A DNA stretch of 58,272 bases from Pedobacter sp. ASV12 (GCF_016429155.1 NZ_JAELUC010000017.1:1-58272); one strand, 5' to 3'. Positions 18,354 through 27,846 are shown, counted from the first letter of the stretch. Translations and numbers: made by a program. Notes: generated from the sequence alone by a model not told the origin.

Positions 18354-18635
18354 TCAGGAAATATAATCCCTGTCCTCGTCGCTCAGGGTTGATTTGTGCT
18401 CCACAGGTTGGTGCTTTTCTATTTCCGTATCGTAGCTGGTGAGGGTTTTCTTCGGCCTTCCGGCAATAAAGCCCAAAATAAAGCCAATCAGGATGCAAAC
18501 GCCAATCACGATGAGCTTGGAGATGTACACCTCTTTTCCGATGATGAAATCGAATGGAACAGCATCCCTGTTGATGAGCAAAAATGTGGTTAGCAAGGCG
18601 GTAACAACGATGATGAAGATGGTTTTTGCTTTCAT
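18354..18635 (-). CDS. LapA-domain small membrane protein
   Basis: 93 residues with two transmembrane helices: KTIFIIVVTALLTTFLLIN and ISKLIVIGVCILIGFILGFIAG, and a short basic/polar C-terminal tail starting RPKKTL. The spacing (helix, NRDAVPFDFIIG hairpin, helix) is the LapA (lipopolysaccharide assembly protein A) domain. In E. coli LapA works with LapB in controlling LpxC; there is no LapB here, so function is open. It starts 4 bases after the end of the large outer-membrane protein and is probably co-transcribed. Confidence 0.75.
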   Translation of the reverse strand: MKAKTIFIIVVTALLTTFLLINRDAVPFDFIIGKEVYISKLIVIGVCILIGFILGFIAGRPKKTLTSYDTEIEKHQPVEHKSTLSDEDRDYIS

Positions 18636-18639
18636 AAGT

Positions 18640-21450
18640 TTAAAAACTGTAGTTGAATATTAGTTCTAAGATAGGGTTTTGGTGGTAAACTTTGTTCACA
18701 AATACGGCCCTTACCCCCAAATCTATAACAGGCTGGTAGCGCAAAAGGTTTAGGCTGCTGCGCAATTCGAGCCCAAAAGTCTTGGGCTGTGTCAGATTAG
18801 TTTCGGTACCGATGTTTTCGTAATGGCTAAAGAAACCGCCCCTCAGATTGCGGATATAGGCAAAAGGCCCAATTTCGGCATCTGGAAAAGCAATCGGAAA
18901 ACGGTAGCTAAGCAACAAAGTATTTTTCAGTTCGCTCCTGGCACTGATCTGTCCGTAGCCATAAACCGTTGCAATTTCGTTATTGCCCTTCAATATGCCG
19001 CTGCTTTGCTGGTAATTGAAGCTGGCTACCAAAGAATGGTTTTTCATAATCCCAGGAAAGTAAAGCGCACTTTCAAAAGCAATCAGGTCGCCGTTAAGGT
19101 GCGGGTCGAAAGGTTGGTTGTAGTAACTGATTGTAACCGATTGGGCCCATTTAGGCGCTACGTTGCGCTCGGCAGTCCGTATGCTGTGGACGAATCCGAA
19201 GCGGTAGCTCATCGGAAAATCAAGCGTTTTGCTGAAAATGGCAGCTTCCTGTGGCGCAAAATTCCTTTGTGTATAGCTTGTTCCTACCTCTCCCAAAAAA
19301 CTGTAATTGTGATTGTAGGCGTTTATGCTTAACGGTACACTGGCCTTCAGTTCGAGCCTGTTTTCCCGCCAATTGGCTTCCCGTAGCTGTCCGGCAAGGC
19401 GATAATAGGCCAAGCGTGGACGGTTCCTGAAAGTGGCGCTCAGTACCGGGTAAAGGCTTTTGTAGGTCAGCCCGGCGTTGTATTCCAGTTTCCTCAGGTC
19501 GCTGTGGTAGCTCACGCCACCAAAAAAATCAACGGTATTGAGCAGGTCGTTCGATTTGAGTGCAATGCCCACCCTGTCGTCATCATCAACCGTTGGACTG
19601 ATGCTGTGGAATGAAAAAGCATGAGCCAGCGGGCTGTAGCTGGCAGAGGTATAAGCGCTGTCTGGAATTTGCCTGAACACATCGCCAATATTTTCCTGTT
19701 TTTCGGCAGCTTCGCCAAAATATACAAAATGGTTGGGCTGCACCTCTTTGGGTTCGATTGGAGCCGTTGCAACCTCGTAACCCGTCAGTTGGTAGTTGTT
19801 GAAAAAAATCGATTGGCCATCGTTGCTCGGGCTCGGATTAAAAGCGCCGTATTTTGCTGACGTTAGCGCCACGATTTTTTTGTCGGCAGGCGTAACCTCG
19901 TAAATATTGTCAAGTCCGCTTAAATGGGCGTTAAATGCGATTTTATCGCCAATAAATATCGGCCTGCTCAGCTGCTGATTCATTTCTTTAACCAATTGCA
20001 CGGTTTCGCCCTTTTCGTTGGCCAGCCAAAGCGACTTTCCTTTTTCGCTTACGCCAACCCAGGTCCATTGCGACCCATCGGCATTGAGGGCCGGCGTTTG
20101 CAAGATCAGGTTTTCGGGGTTGCTGTAGGTCTTCGTTATTTGGCCATTGATCAGGTCGATGGTCACCAGGTTGAAGTTGTTGCTCAGGTCGGCCTGCACA
20201 GCCAGCAATTTTTTTCCATCGCCCGAAAGCGTTGGCGAAAACAGCCTCGTCCTGAAAGTAAGCTGGCGCCTGGTCTTGGTCGAAAAGTCGTAAAGGCAAA
20301 TCACGCTGTAGTTGCGCTGCTTGTAGCGGGGGTCGTACCTGATCTCATCCCAAACCAGCAGCTGGTTGGCATAGCTGAACCAGGGTTGTTCCTGATAACC
20401 AATTTTGAAAAGTTTTTCCTCGCTCTGGTCGGGGTTCAAAACCACAAAACCAGGAACCTCGTCCTTACTTTGTTTGAGGGTTAAAAGTTGTCCATTGGGC
20501 AAGGCGGTTGGCATGTAATAATTGGTGGCGATTTTCGCTGGCCGGTTCAGGCTTTTATAATCGCTGTGCAGGGTTTGCTCGTCTTGTCTTTGCCAATCTT
20601 TTTTCAGCTGCTCCAAAACATGCGCATAAAATTTTTGGGTGTTATAGCCCGTGTATTTTTTAAGGCTCTGCGAAAAAGGGTAGAGGCGAAGTGGTCGGTG
20701 GTGGATGTCGGCAAGCAAGCTGTCTACTATTCCTTTTCCAAATTCTTTGCGCAGCTGCGAAGTGAGCAGGTAGCCCAATTGGTAGTAGCCTGGGGTCTGG
20801 TCTTTGTTCGATCCGAAGTAGGCTTTCGAGTAAGAAAAATTTTGCCCGCTGAGCAGCGAAGTTCTGAAAGGCATGACCCATGAAGGCTGCCTGCCGCGAC
20901 CCGCATGGGTAAGCGAAGTTTCGGTGCTCACCGCGTCGCCTTCGAAGAACCAGGTGGGGATGCTTGCACCCAAATAGGCGAAGTAGATTTCTTCCGGAAA
21001 GGGGTGGGCCTGGCCTCCGGTTATTTTGTCGAATTGGGCCACATGCCTAAGCTCGTGAACGGCCAAATTATTAAGCCAATCCTGACTGTCAAATTGCTGA
21101 GGTGGAGTGGTGTTGAATTGCGACTTTTTTGGAGCCAGTTGAACAAAGCCATTTGCGATGGTTCCCCGGTTCTGAAGCACGATGGGGATACTCATTTTTT
21201 GTCGGTCTAAATCACGACCAACATAAGGGTAGATGTAGGTGATGGTATTGGCCATTCTTTGGGCTTCTTTTTCGAGTTCGCTCGGATAGATGAGCCGGAA
21301 ACCATTGCTGTTAATTTGGCGCCATTTTACACTAAGTGGATTTTGTTCGCTGTCGAAAATCTGTGAAAAAGCATGAAGTGAAATAAAGCTTAATGTAATT
21401 ATTGTTAATGTGCTGATTTTAAGTTTGTTTAATTGTTTATTAAGCTTCAT
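18640..21450 (-). CDS. Three-part protein: HExxH metalloprotease-like, TolB-like propeller, outer-membrane barrel
   Basis: 936 residues with an N-terminal export signal. Residues ~40-290 form a gluzincin-like domain: VHELRHVAQF gives H132, E133, H136, and WFFEGDAVSTE gives E170, the expected third ligand 34 residues on. Residues ~300-600 carry WD40/PD40-like blades (LFSPTLSGDGKKLLAV, TPALNADGSQWTWVG, AFNPSPSNDGQSIFF). From ~640 to the end, alternating aromatic strands and the terminal FNYSF with a final Phe suggest an outer-membrane beta-barrel. The combination would place a peptidase and a binding propeller on a barrel anchor. Peptidase activity and barrel topology are inferred. Confidence 0.75.
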   Translation of the reverse strand: MKLNKQLNKLKISTLTIITLSFISLHAFSQIFDSEQNPLSVKWRQINSNGFRLIYPSELEKEAQRMANTITYIYPYVGRDLDRQKMSIPIVLQNRGTIANGFVQLAPKKSQFNTTPPQQFDSQDWLNNLAVHELRHVAQFDKITGGQAHPFPEEIYFAYLGASIPTWFFEGDAVSTETSLTHAGRGRQPSWVMPFRTSLLSGQNFSYSKAYFGSNKDQTPGYYQLGYLLTSQLRKEFGKGIVDSLLADIHHRPLRLYPFSQSLKKYTGYNTQKFYAHVLEQLKKDWQRQDEQTLHSDYKSLNRPAKIATNYYMPTALPNGQLLTLKQSKDEVPGFVVLNPDQSEEKLFKIGYQEQPWFSYANQLLVWDEIRYDPRYKQRNYSVICLYDFSTKTRRQLTFRTRLFSPTLSGDGKKLLAVQADLSNNFNLVTIDLINGQITKTYSNPENLILQTPALNADGSQWTWVGVSEKGKSLWLANEKGETVQLVKEMNQQLSRPIFIGDKIAFNAHLSGLDNIYEVTPADKKIVALTSAKYGAFNPSPSNDGQSIFFNNYQLTGYEVATAPIEPKEVQPNHFVYFGEAAEKQENIGDVFRQIPDSAYTSASYSPLAHAFSFHSISPTVDDDDRVGIALKSNDLLNTVDFFGGVSYHSDLRKLEYNAGLTYKSLYPVLSATFRNRPRLAYYRLAGQLREANWRENRLELKASVPLSINAYNHNYSFLGEVGTSYTQRNFAPQEAAIFSKTLDFPMSYRFGFVHSIRTAERNVAPKWAQSVTISYYNQPFDPHLNGDLIAFESALYFPGIMKNHSLVASFNYQQSSGILKGNNEIATVYGYGQISARSELKNTLLLSYRFPIAFPDAEIGPFAYIRNLRGGFFSHYENIGTETNLTQPKTFGLELRSSLNLLRYQPVIDLGVRAVFVNKVYHQNPILELIFNYSF

Positions 21451-22635
21451 TATGATTTTGTGCTAAAATTTTTAGTTTTCTGAGGTTTTGCTGAGGTCTT
21501 TTATCTTAAATTTTAATTCAACTTAAATTTCTTAAATTATTGATTTATAAATTTTTATGATAAATATTTAAATCAAGTATTTGTGGTGAATTTTATATTA
21601 TTTTGTGCTGTTTGGGATGTTTTTTAACAGCCTTAAGGAAATCAGATAACGTTTTTAAACTTGCTATTAAGGTACACTTATTCCTTCGGATTTTAAGCGA
21701 TTTTTTTTGTTAATTTTTTAAACATGTATACGTTTCTTCACACTCCTACCCTAGGGCTGAGTTGCTGAAACAGATTGAAAATGGCTTAAAAATGAAGCCT
21801 ATTTTTGTCAGTAAACGCAGAGTTTTTAGGGTGGTTTTTAAGTTGAAAACACCTTGTCCGAACACTTCCGTTCTTAGCTTTTTTTGGATGGTTAAATGGG
21901 CTTTTCACTGACAAAAATAGAATGCTTTAAACTTGTTTTTAGGTGTCGAAAATTAAATGCGTTTTGGGTTCTTTAACTCGATTTTTTCAAGTGCGTTTTG
22001 AGGAGCAAAGGTCGGGTTGGCTTTGTTAGGCATGTTGGTTTTTCGTGGCAAGTTAGTCGCTTTGCAAAGGCAAAAATGGAACGGAAATTGGGGTTTGCAC
22101 TTTGACTTGTTAAGGTCAAAAATTAGCATGACCTGATACAGAGTTGTTGTCGTTTGCGCTTCAAAAATTGGTGTCTTGGCTGGGTAAAAGTCGGGCAGAA
22201 AATAGTCTTTTAGATGCTCTTTAGGGAGTGGGGTTTAGCGAATAAAACGTCGGTATAACGATTGATTTTTGGGCAAGCAGTGGCTTTGGGCGGACGGAAA
22301 ATAGGGCAAATATAAGCGCTCTCTGCAACGTTTTTTGATCGAAATAAAGGCTGTTTTACGGGTCAAAAACCGCGAATTTCTATGGAAAAAAGCAGTTGTT
22401 TTGATGAGAAAATGATAAAAAATGGCTTGTAAAGTGGTGATTTTGAGTAAAAATTGGCCTTATATCGGCTTTTCCTGCCGATATTCTGACGGAAATAATT
22501 CTTTTTTCGAATAAAGCTGGGGCGGAATCGAGGCTTTAAAAGGGCTTTTTAAGCCGGATTAAAGTAGAAATGCCACGAAATCTTATGGCTTTTCTGCCTA
22601 GAACTTTGGTTTTTCGGGGAGAAAATGGAGGGAAA
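21451..22635. other. 1.2-kb gene-free region
   Basis: No open frame of 60 codons or more and no protein similarity seen on either strand. The first ~270 bases are very A/T-rich, upstream of the 936-residue gene. From ~21750 the plus strand is G/T-rich and holds several hairpins: the large structure at 21785-21943, AGGTCA/TGACCT (22113-22134), ATATCGGC/GCCGATAT (22462-22484) and GGCTTTAAAA/TTTTTAAGCC (22532-22555). No tRNA, tmRNA, RNase P or SRP RNA signature was found. Confidence 0.7.
21785..21943. ncRNA. Candidate structured RNA or inverted-repeat element
   Basis: A perfect 14-bp inverted repeat, CTATTTTTGTCAGT (21799-21812) and ACTGACAAAAATAG (21907-21920), closes a 94-base interior. The stem extends outward by CTTAAAAA (21785-21792) with TTTTTAGG (21936-21943). 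Inside, AGGGTGGTTTT (21828-21838) pairs with GAAAACACCTT (21845-21855). Orientation, promoter and expression are unknown; a small MITE-like element is the alternative. Confidence 0.35.
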
Positions 22636-23535
22636 TCAGGCCTTGTTGCGACGGTTTTTATAGATGGGATAGATAAAAACCGCGGCTAAAATAAGTAACG
22701 AACCGAGGTAAAAACCGCCGGTCATCTGCTCTTTCTGACCGAACAAAATAAAGGCTAAAACGATGCCATAAACGGGTTCCAAATTGGTAATCAAAGCCAC
22801 CCTGAATGCCGATAAAGTTCGCATCACCGAGACCCCTGCAACGTAGGCCAAAGCTGTGCAAACCGTGCCAAGAATTAGCAAATAAAACCAGTCGCTTAAG
22901 CTTAGATTGAAGGTCTCTGTAAGCAGGCTTTTGTCGAATAAACGGTAAATACTGATCCAGAAAAAGGCGCCGGCAAGCTCATAAAATCCAATAATGCTGG
23001 GGTTGTTTTTCTGTACCAAAGTAGAGTTAATGGTAGAAAAAAAGCTGGCGGCAACTGCCGATAGCAAGCCGAAAATAATGCCTGTGGTGTACTTGGTTTC
23101 GAATTTAAAGATGAGATAAATGCCCAAAATAATGAGTAATCCCACCAGAATATCGCCTTTGGAAATGGCATGTTTTTTTATCAGAGGCTCTAAAATGGCG
23201 ATGAAAAGCGTAACGGATGAGAGGCAAATAAGGCTTACCGAAACGTTGGCTACCTTAATGGAATGGAAGAAGAATATCCAGTGCGTAGCTACAATACTGC
23301 CCGTGAAAAAGAATTTGAGAAACTGGGTACGCGTTACCCTGATATTGGTTTTGCTGAATTTAAAATAGGCAAATAGCGTAATTGAGGCAATCAATACCCT
23401 GTACCATACCATTTGCACGGCACTGATGGAAATTAATGCGCCCAGAATACCTGTAAAGCCCCAAACAAAAACGGTAAGGTGTAAAATTAAGAGGTTTCGG
23501 TTGTCGTGATTAAGTGTTTTAAGGCTGGGTTTCAT
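22636..23535 (-). CDS. EamA/DMT-family transporter
   Basis: 299 residues with ten hydrophobic helices in two EamA repeats. The first repeat begins LLILHLTVFVWGFTGILGAL, the second near TGIIFGLLSAVAASFFSTINS. The late segment LEPVYGIVLAFILFGQ is the typical EamA helix-9 motif. Such proteins export metabolites or amino acids; the substrate cannot be read. The start is one base after the LptF/G-like gene ends, making it the third gene of a tgt-led operon. Confidence 0.9.
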   Translation of the reverse strand: MKPSLKTLNHDNRNLLILHLTVFVWGFTGILGALISISAVQMVWYRVLIASITLFAYFKFSKTNIRVTRTQFLKFFFTGSIVATHWIFFFHSIKVANVSVSLICLSSVTLFIAILEPLIKKHAISKGDILVGLLIILGIYLIFKFETKYTTGIIFGLLSAVAASFFSTINSTLVQKNNPSIIGFYELAGAFFWISIYRLFDKSLLTETFNLSLSDWFYLLILGTVCTALAYVAGVSVMRTLSAFRVALITNLEPVYGIVLAFILFGQKEQMTGGFYLGSLLILAAVFIYPIYKNRRNKA

Positions 23536-23536
23536 C

Positions 23537-24640
23537 TTATTTTGGTGCTTTTCGCAGCAAATATAAGCCTAGTAAGCCAAAAAAGAGCGTAGGCAAAATC
23601 GTTGCAGCCAAAGGAGGCAAGCCACCCTTAGTCGAAAACATCTTAGCAAACTGCGTCAAAACGATATAGGCAAAGCTCAGGATAATGCCGATTCCGAGTG
23701 GCAACCCCACGCCACCACGTACTTTTCTGGAAGATAAAGCTACGCCGATTAATGTGAGTACAAAGGCCGACAGGGGTTGCAGCCAACGCTTGTACTGTTC
23801 AAAGAGCAGGTCGCTCATAATGCCAGAGCCCCTTATTCTTTCTTTTTTGATCTTGTCTGAAAGCTCTTTGTTGCTCATGCTTTCGAATACATTCTGGTAA
23901 GCCGAAAAATCGTTAGGCCTCATATCCAGAACCGTATCTTTCTGCTTGTTGAAGGCATAAACCATCGTTTCTTTAAGGCCGTCAATGTTCCTGATGGTGT
24001 AGCTGCTCAGTTTCCAGGTTCTTTTTACCGAATCCCAGGTAATCTGCTCAGCCATCAGTTTTTTCTTCAAGACGTCGCCTTTGAATTTATCTAGCGAGAA
24101 ACGGTAGCCAATATTGGTTTTATTGTCGAAATTATCGATGAAGATATAGGTATTGCTATCCACTTTCATGTGGATATTGGTTTTGATATAGGGGTCGTTT
24201 TTGTTTACCACCTCATTTTCGAACTTGTTTTTGATCCTGTTGGTATAGGGCAATACATAGAGATTAGACAACAGGTTGAGCGAGAAAATAATGAAGGCCG
24301 AGATAAAGTAAGGTCTTAAAAAACGGTTAAAGCTTACGCCGCCACTTAGAATAGGCACGATTTCGGTCTGGTCGGCCATTTTAGCCGTAAAGAAAATGAC
24401 TGCAATAAAATTGATCAATGGCGAGAGCATGTTCACATAAAACGGTATAGAACCGGCATAGTATTGCGAAATGGTTTGCCAGATGCTCATGTTGTTCTCC
24501 AAAAAATCGTCGAGTTTTTCCGAAAGATCAAAGATGACAATGATCACCACAAAGATAACCAGGGTGTAAACAAAGGTACCCAGGTACTTGCCAATGATAT
24601 AGCCGTCGATAATTTTAATGCGCTGCCTGATGAAGTTCAT
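23537..24640 (-). CDS. LptF/LptG-family permease (YjgP/YjgQ)
   Basis: 367 residues. Permease half of the lipopolysaccharide export ABC transporter that lifts LPS from the inner membrane to the LptC/A bridge. Helices 1-3 lie in the first ~110 residues (IIDGYIIGKYLGTFVYTLVIFVV... and PFYVNMLSPLINFIAVIFFTAKM). A periplasmic jellyroll spans ~130-260, and helices 4-6 come at the end (QPLSAFVLTLIGVALSSRKVRGGVGLPLGIG). Bacteroidota often have two paralogues and F versus G cannot be decided. Its ATG overlaps the tgt stop (TAATG). Confidence 0.9.
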   Translation of the reverse strand: MNFIRQRIKIIDGYIIGKYLGTFVYTLVIFVVIIVIFDLSEKLDDFLENNMSIWQTISQYYAGSIPFYVNMLSPLINFIAVIFFTAKMADQTEIVPILSGGVSFNRFLRPYFISAFIIFSLNLLSNLYVLPYTNRIKNKFENEVVNKNDPYIKTNIHMKVDSNTYIFIDNFDNKTNIGYRFSLDKFKGDVLKKKLMAEQITWDSVKRTWKLSSYTIRNIDGLKETMVYAFNKQKDTVLDMRPNDFSAYQNVFESMSNKELSDKIKKERIRGSGIMSDLLFEQYKRWLQPLSAFVLTLIGVALSSRKVRGGVGLPLGIGIILSFAYIVLTQFAKMFSTKGGLPPLAATILPTLFFGLLGLYLLRKAPK

Positions 24641-25770
24641 TACAATTTATTCCCTAATATACTCACCATTTTATTCTTCCAAGCGTAAAACTCGCCCGAA
24701 ATGATTTTTTCTCTGGCTTCTTTAACCAGCCAGAGGTAGAAATGCAGGTTATGCAAAGTGGCAATCTGTGCACCCAACATCTCTTTCGAGTGCATCAAGT
24801 GCCTTAAATAGGCTTTGGTATAGACTTGGTCGGCCAGTAAATCGCTTTCGGCATCGATTGGAGAAAAATCGCTTTCCCATTTCTTGTTGCCGATGTTGAT
24901 GATGCCGTTTCGGGTAAACAACATGCCGTTTCGGGCATTTCTGGTGGGCATAACGCAGTCGAACATGTCAACGCCAAGCGCAATGTTTTCCAATATATTA
25001 ATAGGAGTACCCACGCCCATCAGGTAGCGTGGTTTGTCTGTGGGCAGGATGTCGCAAACCACCTCGGTCATGGCATACATTTCTTCGGCAGGTTCGCCTA
25101 CCGATAAACCGCCAATGGCATTGCCCTCGCGACCCATTGAGGCAATAAATTCGGCCGATTTCACCCTTAGATCCTTATAAACCGAACCCTGAACGATAGG
25201 GAAAAGCGTTTGCTCGTAGCCATATTTGGGTTCGGTAGTGTCTACACGCTCGCAACAGCGTTTAAGCCACCTGTGGGTCATGTTGAGCGAATTGGCCGCG
25301 TACTTGTAATCGCAGGGATAAGGGGTGCATTCGTCAAAAGCCATAATGATGTCGGCGCCTATGGTTCTTTGGATGTCCATGGCGTATTCTGGTGTAAACA
25401 AGTGCTTAGAGCCGTCAATGTGCGAACGGAAAGTAACGCCTTCCTCCTTGATTTTGCGCACTTTGCTCAGCGAATACACCTGGTAGCCGCCGCTGTCGGT
25501 TAAAATAGGCTTGTCCCAGCCAATGAACTTGTGCAGTCCACCGGCAGGTTCTAAAACTTCCAGTCCGGGTCTTAGGTACAAATGATAGGTATTGCCCAAG
25601 ATGATTTGGGCTTTGATCTCTTCTTTGAGTTCTTTTTGGTGCACTGCTTTTACTGTTCCGGCAGTGCCTACAGGCATAAAAATAGGGGTTTGTATTTCGC
25701 CGTGGGCAGTGGTAATTACGCCTGCCCTGGCTTTGGATGACGGGTCTTTGGCCTGTAAATCAAATTTCAT
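24640..25770 (-). CDS. tgt: tRNA-guanine transglycosylase
   Basis: 376 residues from the ATG at 25770; 12 upstream in-frame residues look non-conserved. Tgt swaps guanine-34 for preQ1 in GUN-anticodon tRNAs on the way to queuosine. Active-site residues are present: D92 in TDSGGYQVYSL and D271 in VDMFDCVMPTRNARNG, plus GGLSVGEP. The C-terminal zinc site, normally CxCxxC...H, is not: the equivalent stretch (about 305-315) reads PIDAESDLLADQ with no cysteine, while the HNL His (340) remains. First gene of the operon with LptF/G and the EamA transporter. Confidence 0.95.
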   Translation of the reverse strand: MKFDLQAKDPSSKARAGVITTAHGEIQTPIFMPVGTAGTVKAVHQKELKEEIKAQIILGNTYHLYLRPGLEVLEPAGGLHKFIGWDKPILTDSGGYQVYSLSKVRKIKEEGVTFRSHIDGSKHLFTPEYAMDIQRTIGADIIMAFDECTPYPCDYKYAANSLNMTHRWLKRCCERVDTTEPKYGYEQTLFPIVQGSVYKDLRVKSAEFIASMGREGNAIGGLSVGEPAEEMYAMTEVVCDILPTDKPRYLMGVGTPINILENIALGVDMFDCVMPTRNARNGMLFTRNGIINIGNKKWESDFSPIDAESDLLADQVYTKAYLRHLMHSKEMLGAQIATLHNLHFYLWLVKEAREKIISGEFYAWKNKMVSILGNKL

Positions 25771-25985
25771 GCTGTTCTGTGTTTTGTTGGCCACGATGGT
25801 TTTCATGGCATGGTATTCCGCTTCAAAAATCCGACAAAAATAGCAAGAATATTCCTTTTTATGGTCATTGCGCCGTGGTGTTTTGAGGCTGAGCTAGAAA
25901 CAACGTTCAAAACCTTTAATAATTATGCGTTTTTTGAACATGGCTTTATTTTTTATCAACATCAAGCTGGTTTTACAGATTAAAA

Positions 25986-27140
25986 ATGAGAGATTTGCTA
26001 GCTTTCAGAAATACCATCGTGGAATTAGATATATTAGAGATTAGCCTGCTCGGCTCTTTTGTTTTTTGTTTTTTGGTCCAGCTCTATTTTAGCTTGTTTG
26101 TGCATGCCAAACTGGCCAGTTATAAAATAGCAGAGATACCTGAGCACGCAGTTAATCCCATCAGCGTTATTATATGTGCCCGTAACGAAATCCAGAACCT
26201 GGAAAAATATCTTACCAGCATTCTAAATCAGGACTATCCGCAATTTGAGGTGGTTGTAGTCAACGACCGCTCGTGGGATGGGACCGGCGATTTTTTAGAG
26301 CGATTAGCCAAGCAACATAGCCATTTAAAGGTGGTAACCGTGGCCGAAGGCGAGAAATTTATTGCCGGAAAAAAGTTTGCCGTTACCATGGGCATCAAGG
26401 CTGCCAGCTATGAGTGGTTGGTATTTACCGATGCCGATTGCGAACCTGCTTCGGCCCATTGGCTAATGGGCATGCAACAACCTGCCGATCATAACATCGA
26501 TATTTTGCTGGGCTATTCGCCTTATTTTAAGAAACGAAGCCTGTTGAACTGTCTGATCAGGTTTGAAACTTTTTTTACGGCGGTTAACTATCTTGCCTTT
26601 GCCCTCAAAGGTATGCCTTATATGGGGGTTGGCCGAAATATGGCCTACAAAAAATCGCTTTTCTTTAAAAACAAAGGCTTTGCAGCGCACATGCACATCC
26701 CCTCTGGCGATGATGACCTGTTCGTAAATGCCCATGCCCATGCGCATAATACGGCTATCCAAATTCATAAAGAGACACAGGTTTGGAGCGAACCTAAAAC
26801 TTCTTTTTTCGATTACCTGCGTCAAAAAAAGAGACATGTAGGTGCTGGCAAGTTTTATAAGCCAAAACATAAGTTCGTTTTATCGCTGCAGATTGCCGTA
26901 CAGTTTTTGTTCTATATATTAGGTATTGTGTTGCTTTGCCTTCCGGCTACGCTTTATTTGGGCATCGGTATTTTTGCCTTGAGCATCCTGATCAGAAGCT
27001 TTGTTTACCCACGCCTGCTAAAACGCCTCAATTATGGCGAATTGAGCTGGTGGTTCCCGCTGCTAGACCTCATCTTGTTTGTTTTTCTGGTGCTTAATGC
27101 CTTTCTGTCTATATTTGTGAAAAAAGTAAAGTGGAAATAA
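25986..27140 (+). CDS. Membrane glycosyltransferase, family 2
   Basis: 384 residues. An N-terminal helix (SLLGSFVFCFLVQLYFSLFV), then a GT-A domain at ~45-285: VNPISVIICARNEIQNLEKYL, VVVNDRSWDGTGDFLE, FTDADCEPAS (DxD-like metal/nucleotide site), SGDDDLFVN (catalytic ED-like acidic cluster) and RQKKRHVGAGKFY, a relative of QxxRW. Two or three C-terminal helices end the protein. The layout is that of processive or lipid-linked GT2 enzymes; donor and acceptor are unknown. It is followed by rsmG after 10 bases. Confidence 0.9.
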   Translation: MRDLLAFRNTIVELDILEISLLGSFVFCFLVQLYFSLFVHAKLASYKIAEIPEHAVNPISVIICARNEIQNLEKYLTSILNQDYPQFEVVVVNDRSWDGTGDFLERLAKQHSHLKVVTVAEGEKFIAGKKFAVTMGIKAASYEWLVFTDADCEPASAHWLMGMQQPADHNIDILLGYSPYFKKRSLLNCLIRFETFFTAVNYLAFALKGMPYMGVGRNMAYKKSLFFKNKGFAAHMHIPSGDDDLFVNAHAHAHNTAIQIHKETQVWSEPKTSFFDYLRQKKRHVGAGKFYKPKHKFVLSLQIAVQFLFYILGIVLLCLPATLYLGIGIFALSILIRSFVYPRLLKRLNYGELSWWFPLLDLILFVFLVLNAFLSIFVKKVKWK

Positions 27141-27150
27141 ATCGCTGATC

Positions 27151-27786
27151 ATGTCTGATATTAAACCAACCATCGTTTTTAAGTATTTTAAGGAGCTTAC
27201 CGAAAAGCAGCGTGCCCAGTTTGAGCAGCTGTACGATTTATACAGTTTCTGGAATGCGCAAATCAATGTCATTTCGAGGAAAGACATCGACGAGTTGTAC
27301 GAGCGCCATATCCTGCATTCGCTGGGCATTGCCAAGTTCTGTACCTTTAAAGCAGGCGAGAAAGTATTAGACGTAGGTACGGGAGGTGGTTTTCCAGGTA
27401 TTCCCTTAGCCATTTTGTTTCCAGAAACACAGTTCCATTTGGTTGATTCGATTGGAAAAAAAATCAAGGTTGTGAGCGAAGTAGCGGCCGCATTGGGGCT
27501 CAGCAATGTGAAGGCTAGCCATTTAAGGGCCGAGCAGGTAACTGATCAATATAATTTTGTGGTATCGAGAGCAGTAACGCGTTTGATCGATTTTTACCCC
27601 TGGATACGTGGCAAATTTGCCAAAGAAAATATCAATGCCATCCAAAATGGCATTCTTTACCTCAAAGGTGGCGATTTGACCGAAGAAATCAAGGAATCTA
27701 AGCTGAAGGCAGAATTGCATCCGCTTTCTGCTTATTTTGAAGAGGATTTTTTTGAAACCAAGTATGTAGTTTATATCCCCCAATAA
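27151..27786 (+). CDS. rsmG: 16S rRNA (guanine-527-N7)-methyltransferase
   Basis: 211 residues, normal length. RsmG methylates G527 in the 530 loop of 16S rRNA; its loss can give low-level streptomycin resistance. FYSFWNAQINVISRKDIDELYERHILHSL is the conserved N-terminal helix region (seen in parts), LDVGTGGGFPGIPLAI the SAM-binding motif I, FHLVDSIGKKIKVV motif II, and FVVSRAVTRL motif IV. Confidence 0.96.
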   Translation: MSDIKPTIVFKYFKELTEKQRAQFEQLYDLYSFWNAQINVISRKDIDELYERHILHSLGIAKFCTFKAGEKVLDVGTGGGFPGIPLAILFPETQFHLVDSIGKKIKVVSEVAAALGLSNVKASHLRAEQVTDQYNFVVSRAVTRLIDFYPWIRGKFAKENINAIQNGILYLKGGDLTEEIKESKLKAELHPLSAYFEEDFFETKYVVYIPQ

Positions 27787-27846
27787 GGTTCTTGAAACCG
27801 AATTTCTGTTGGCGATTGTTCTCCGTTGGCTTTTCTATTTCCTGGA

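Noticed and set aside
21451..22635. RNase P RNA, tmRNA or origin of replication
   Set aside because: The conserved RNase P and tmRNA core sequences are not seen, and no clustered DnaA boxes or dnaA/dnaN genes are nearby.
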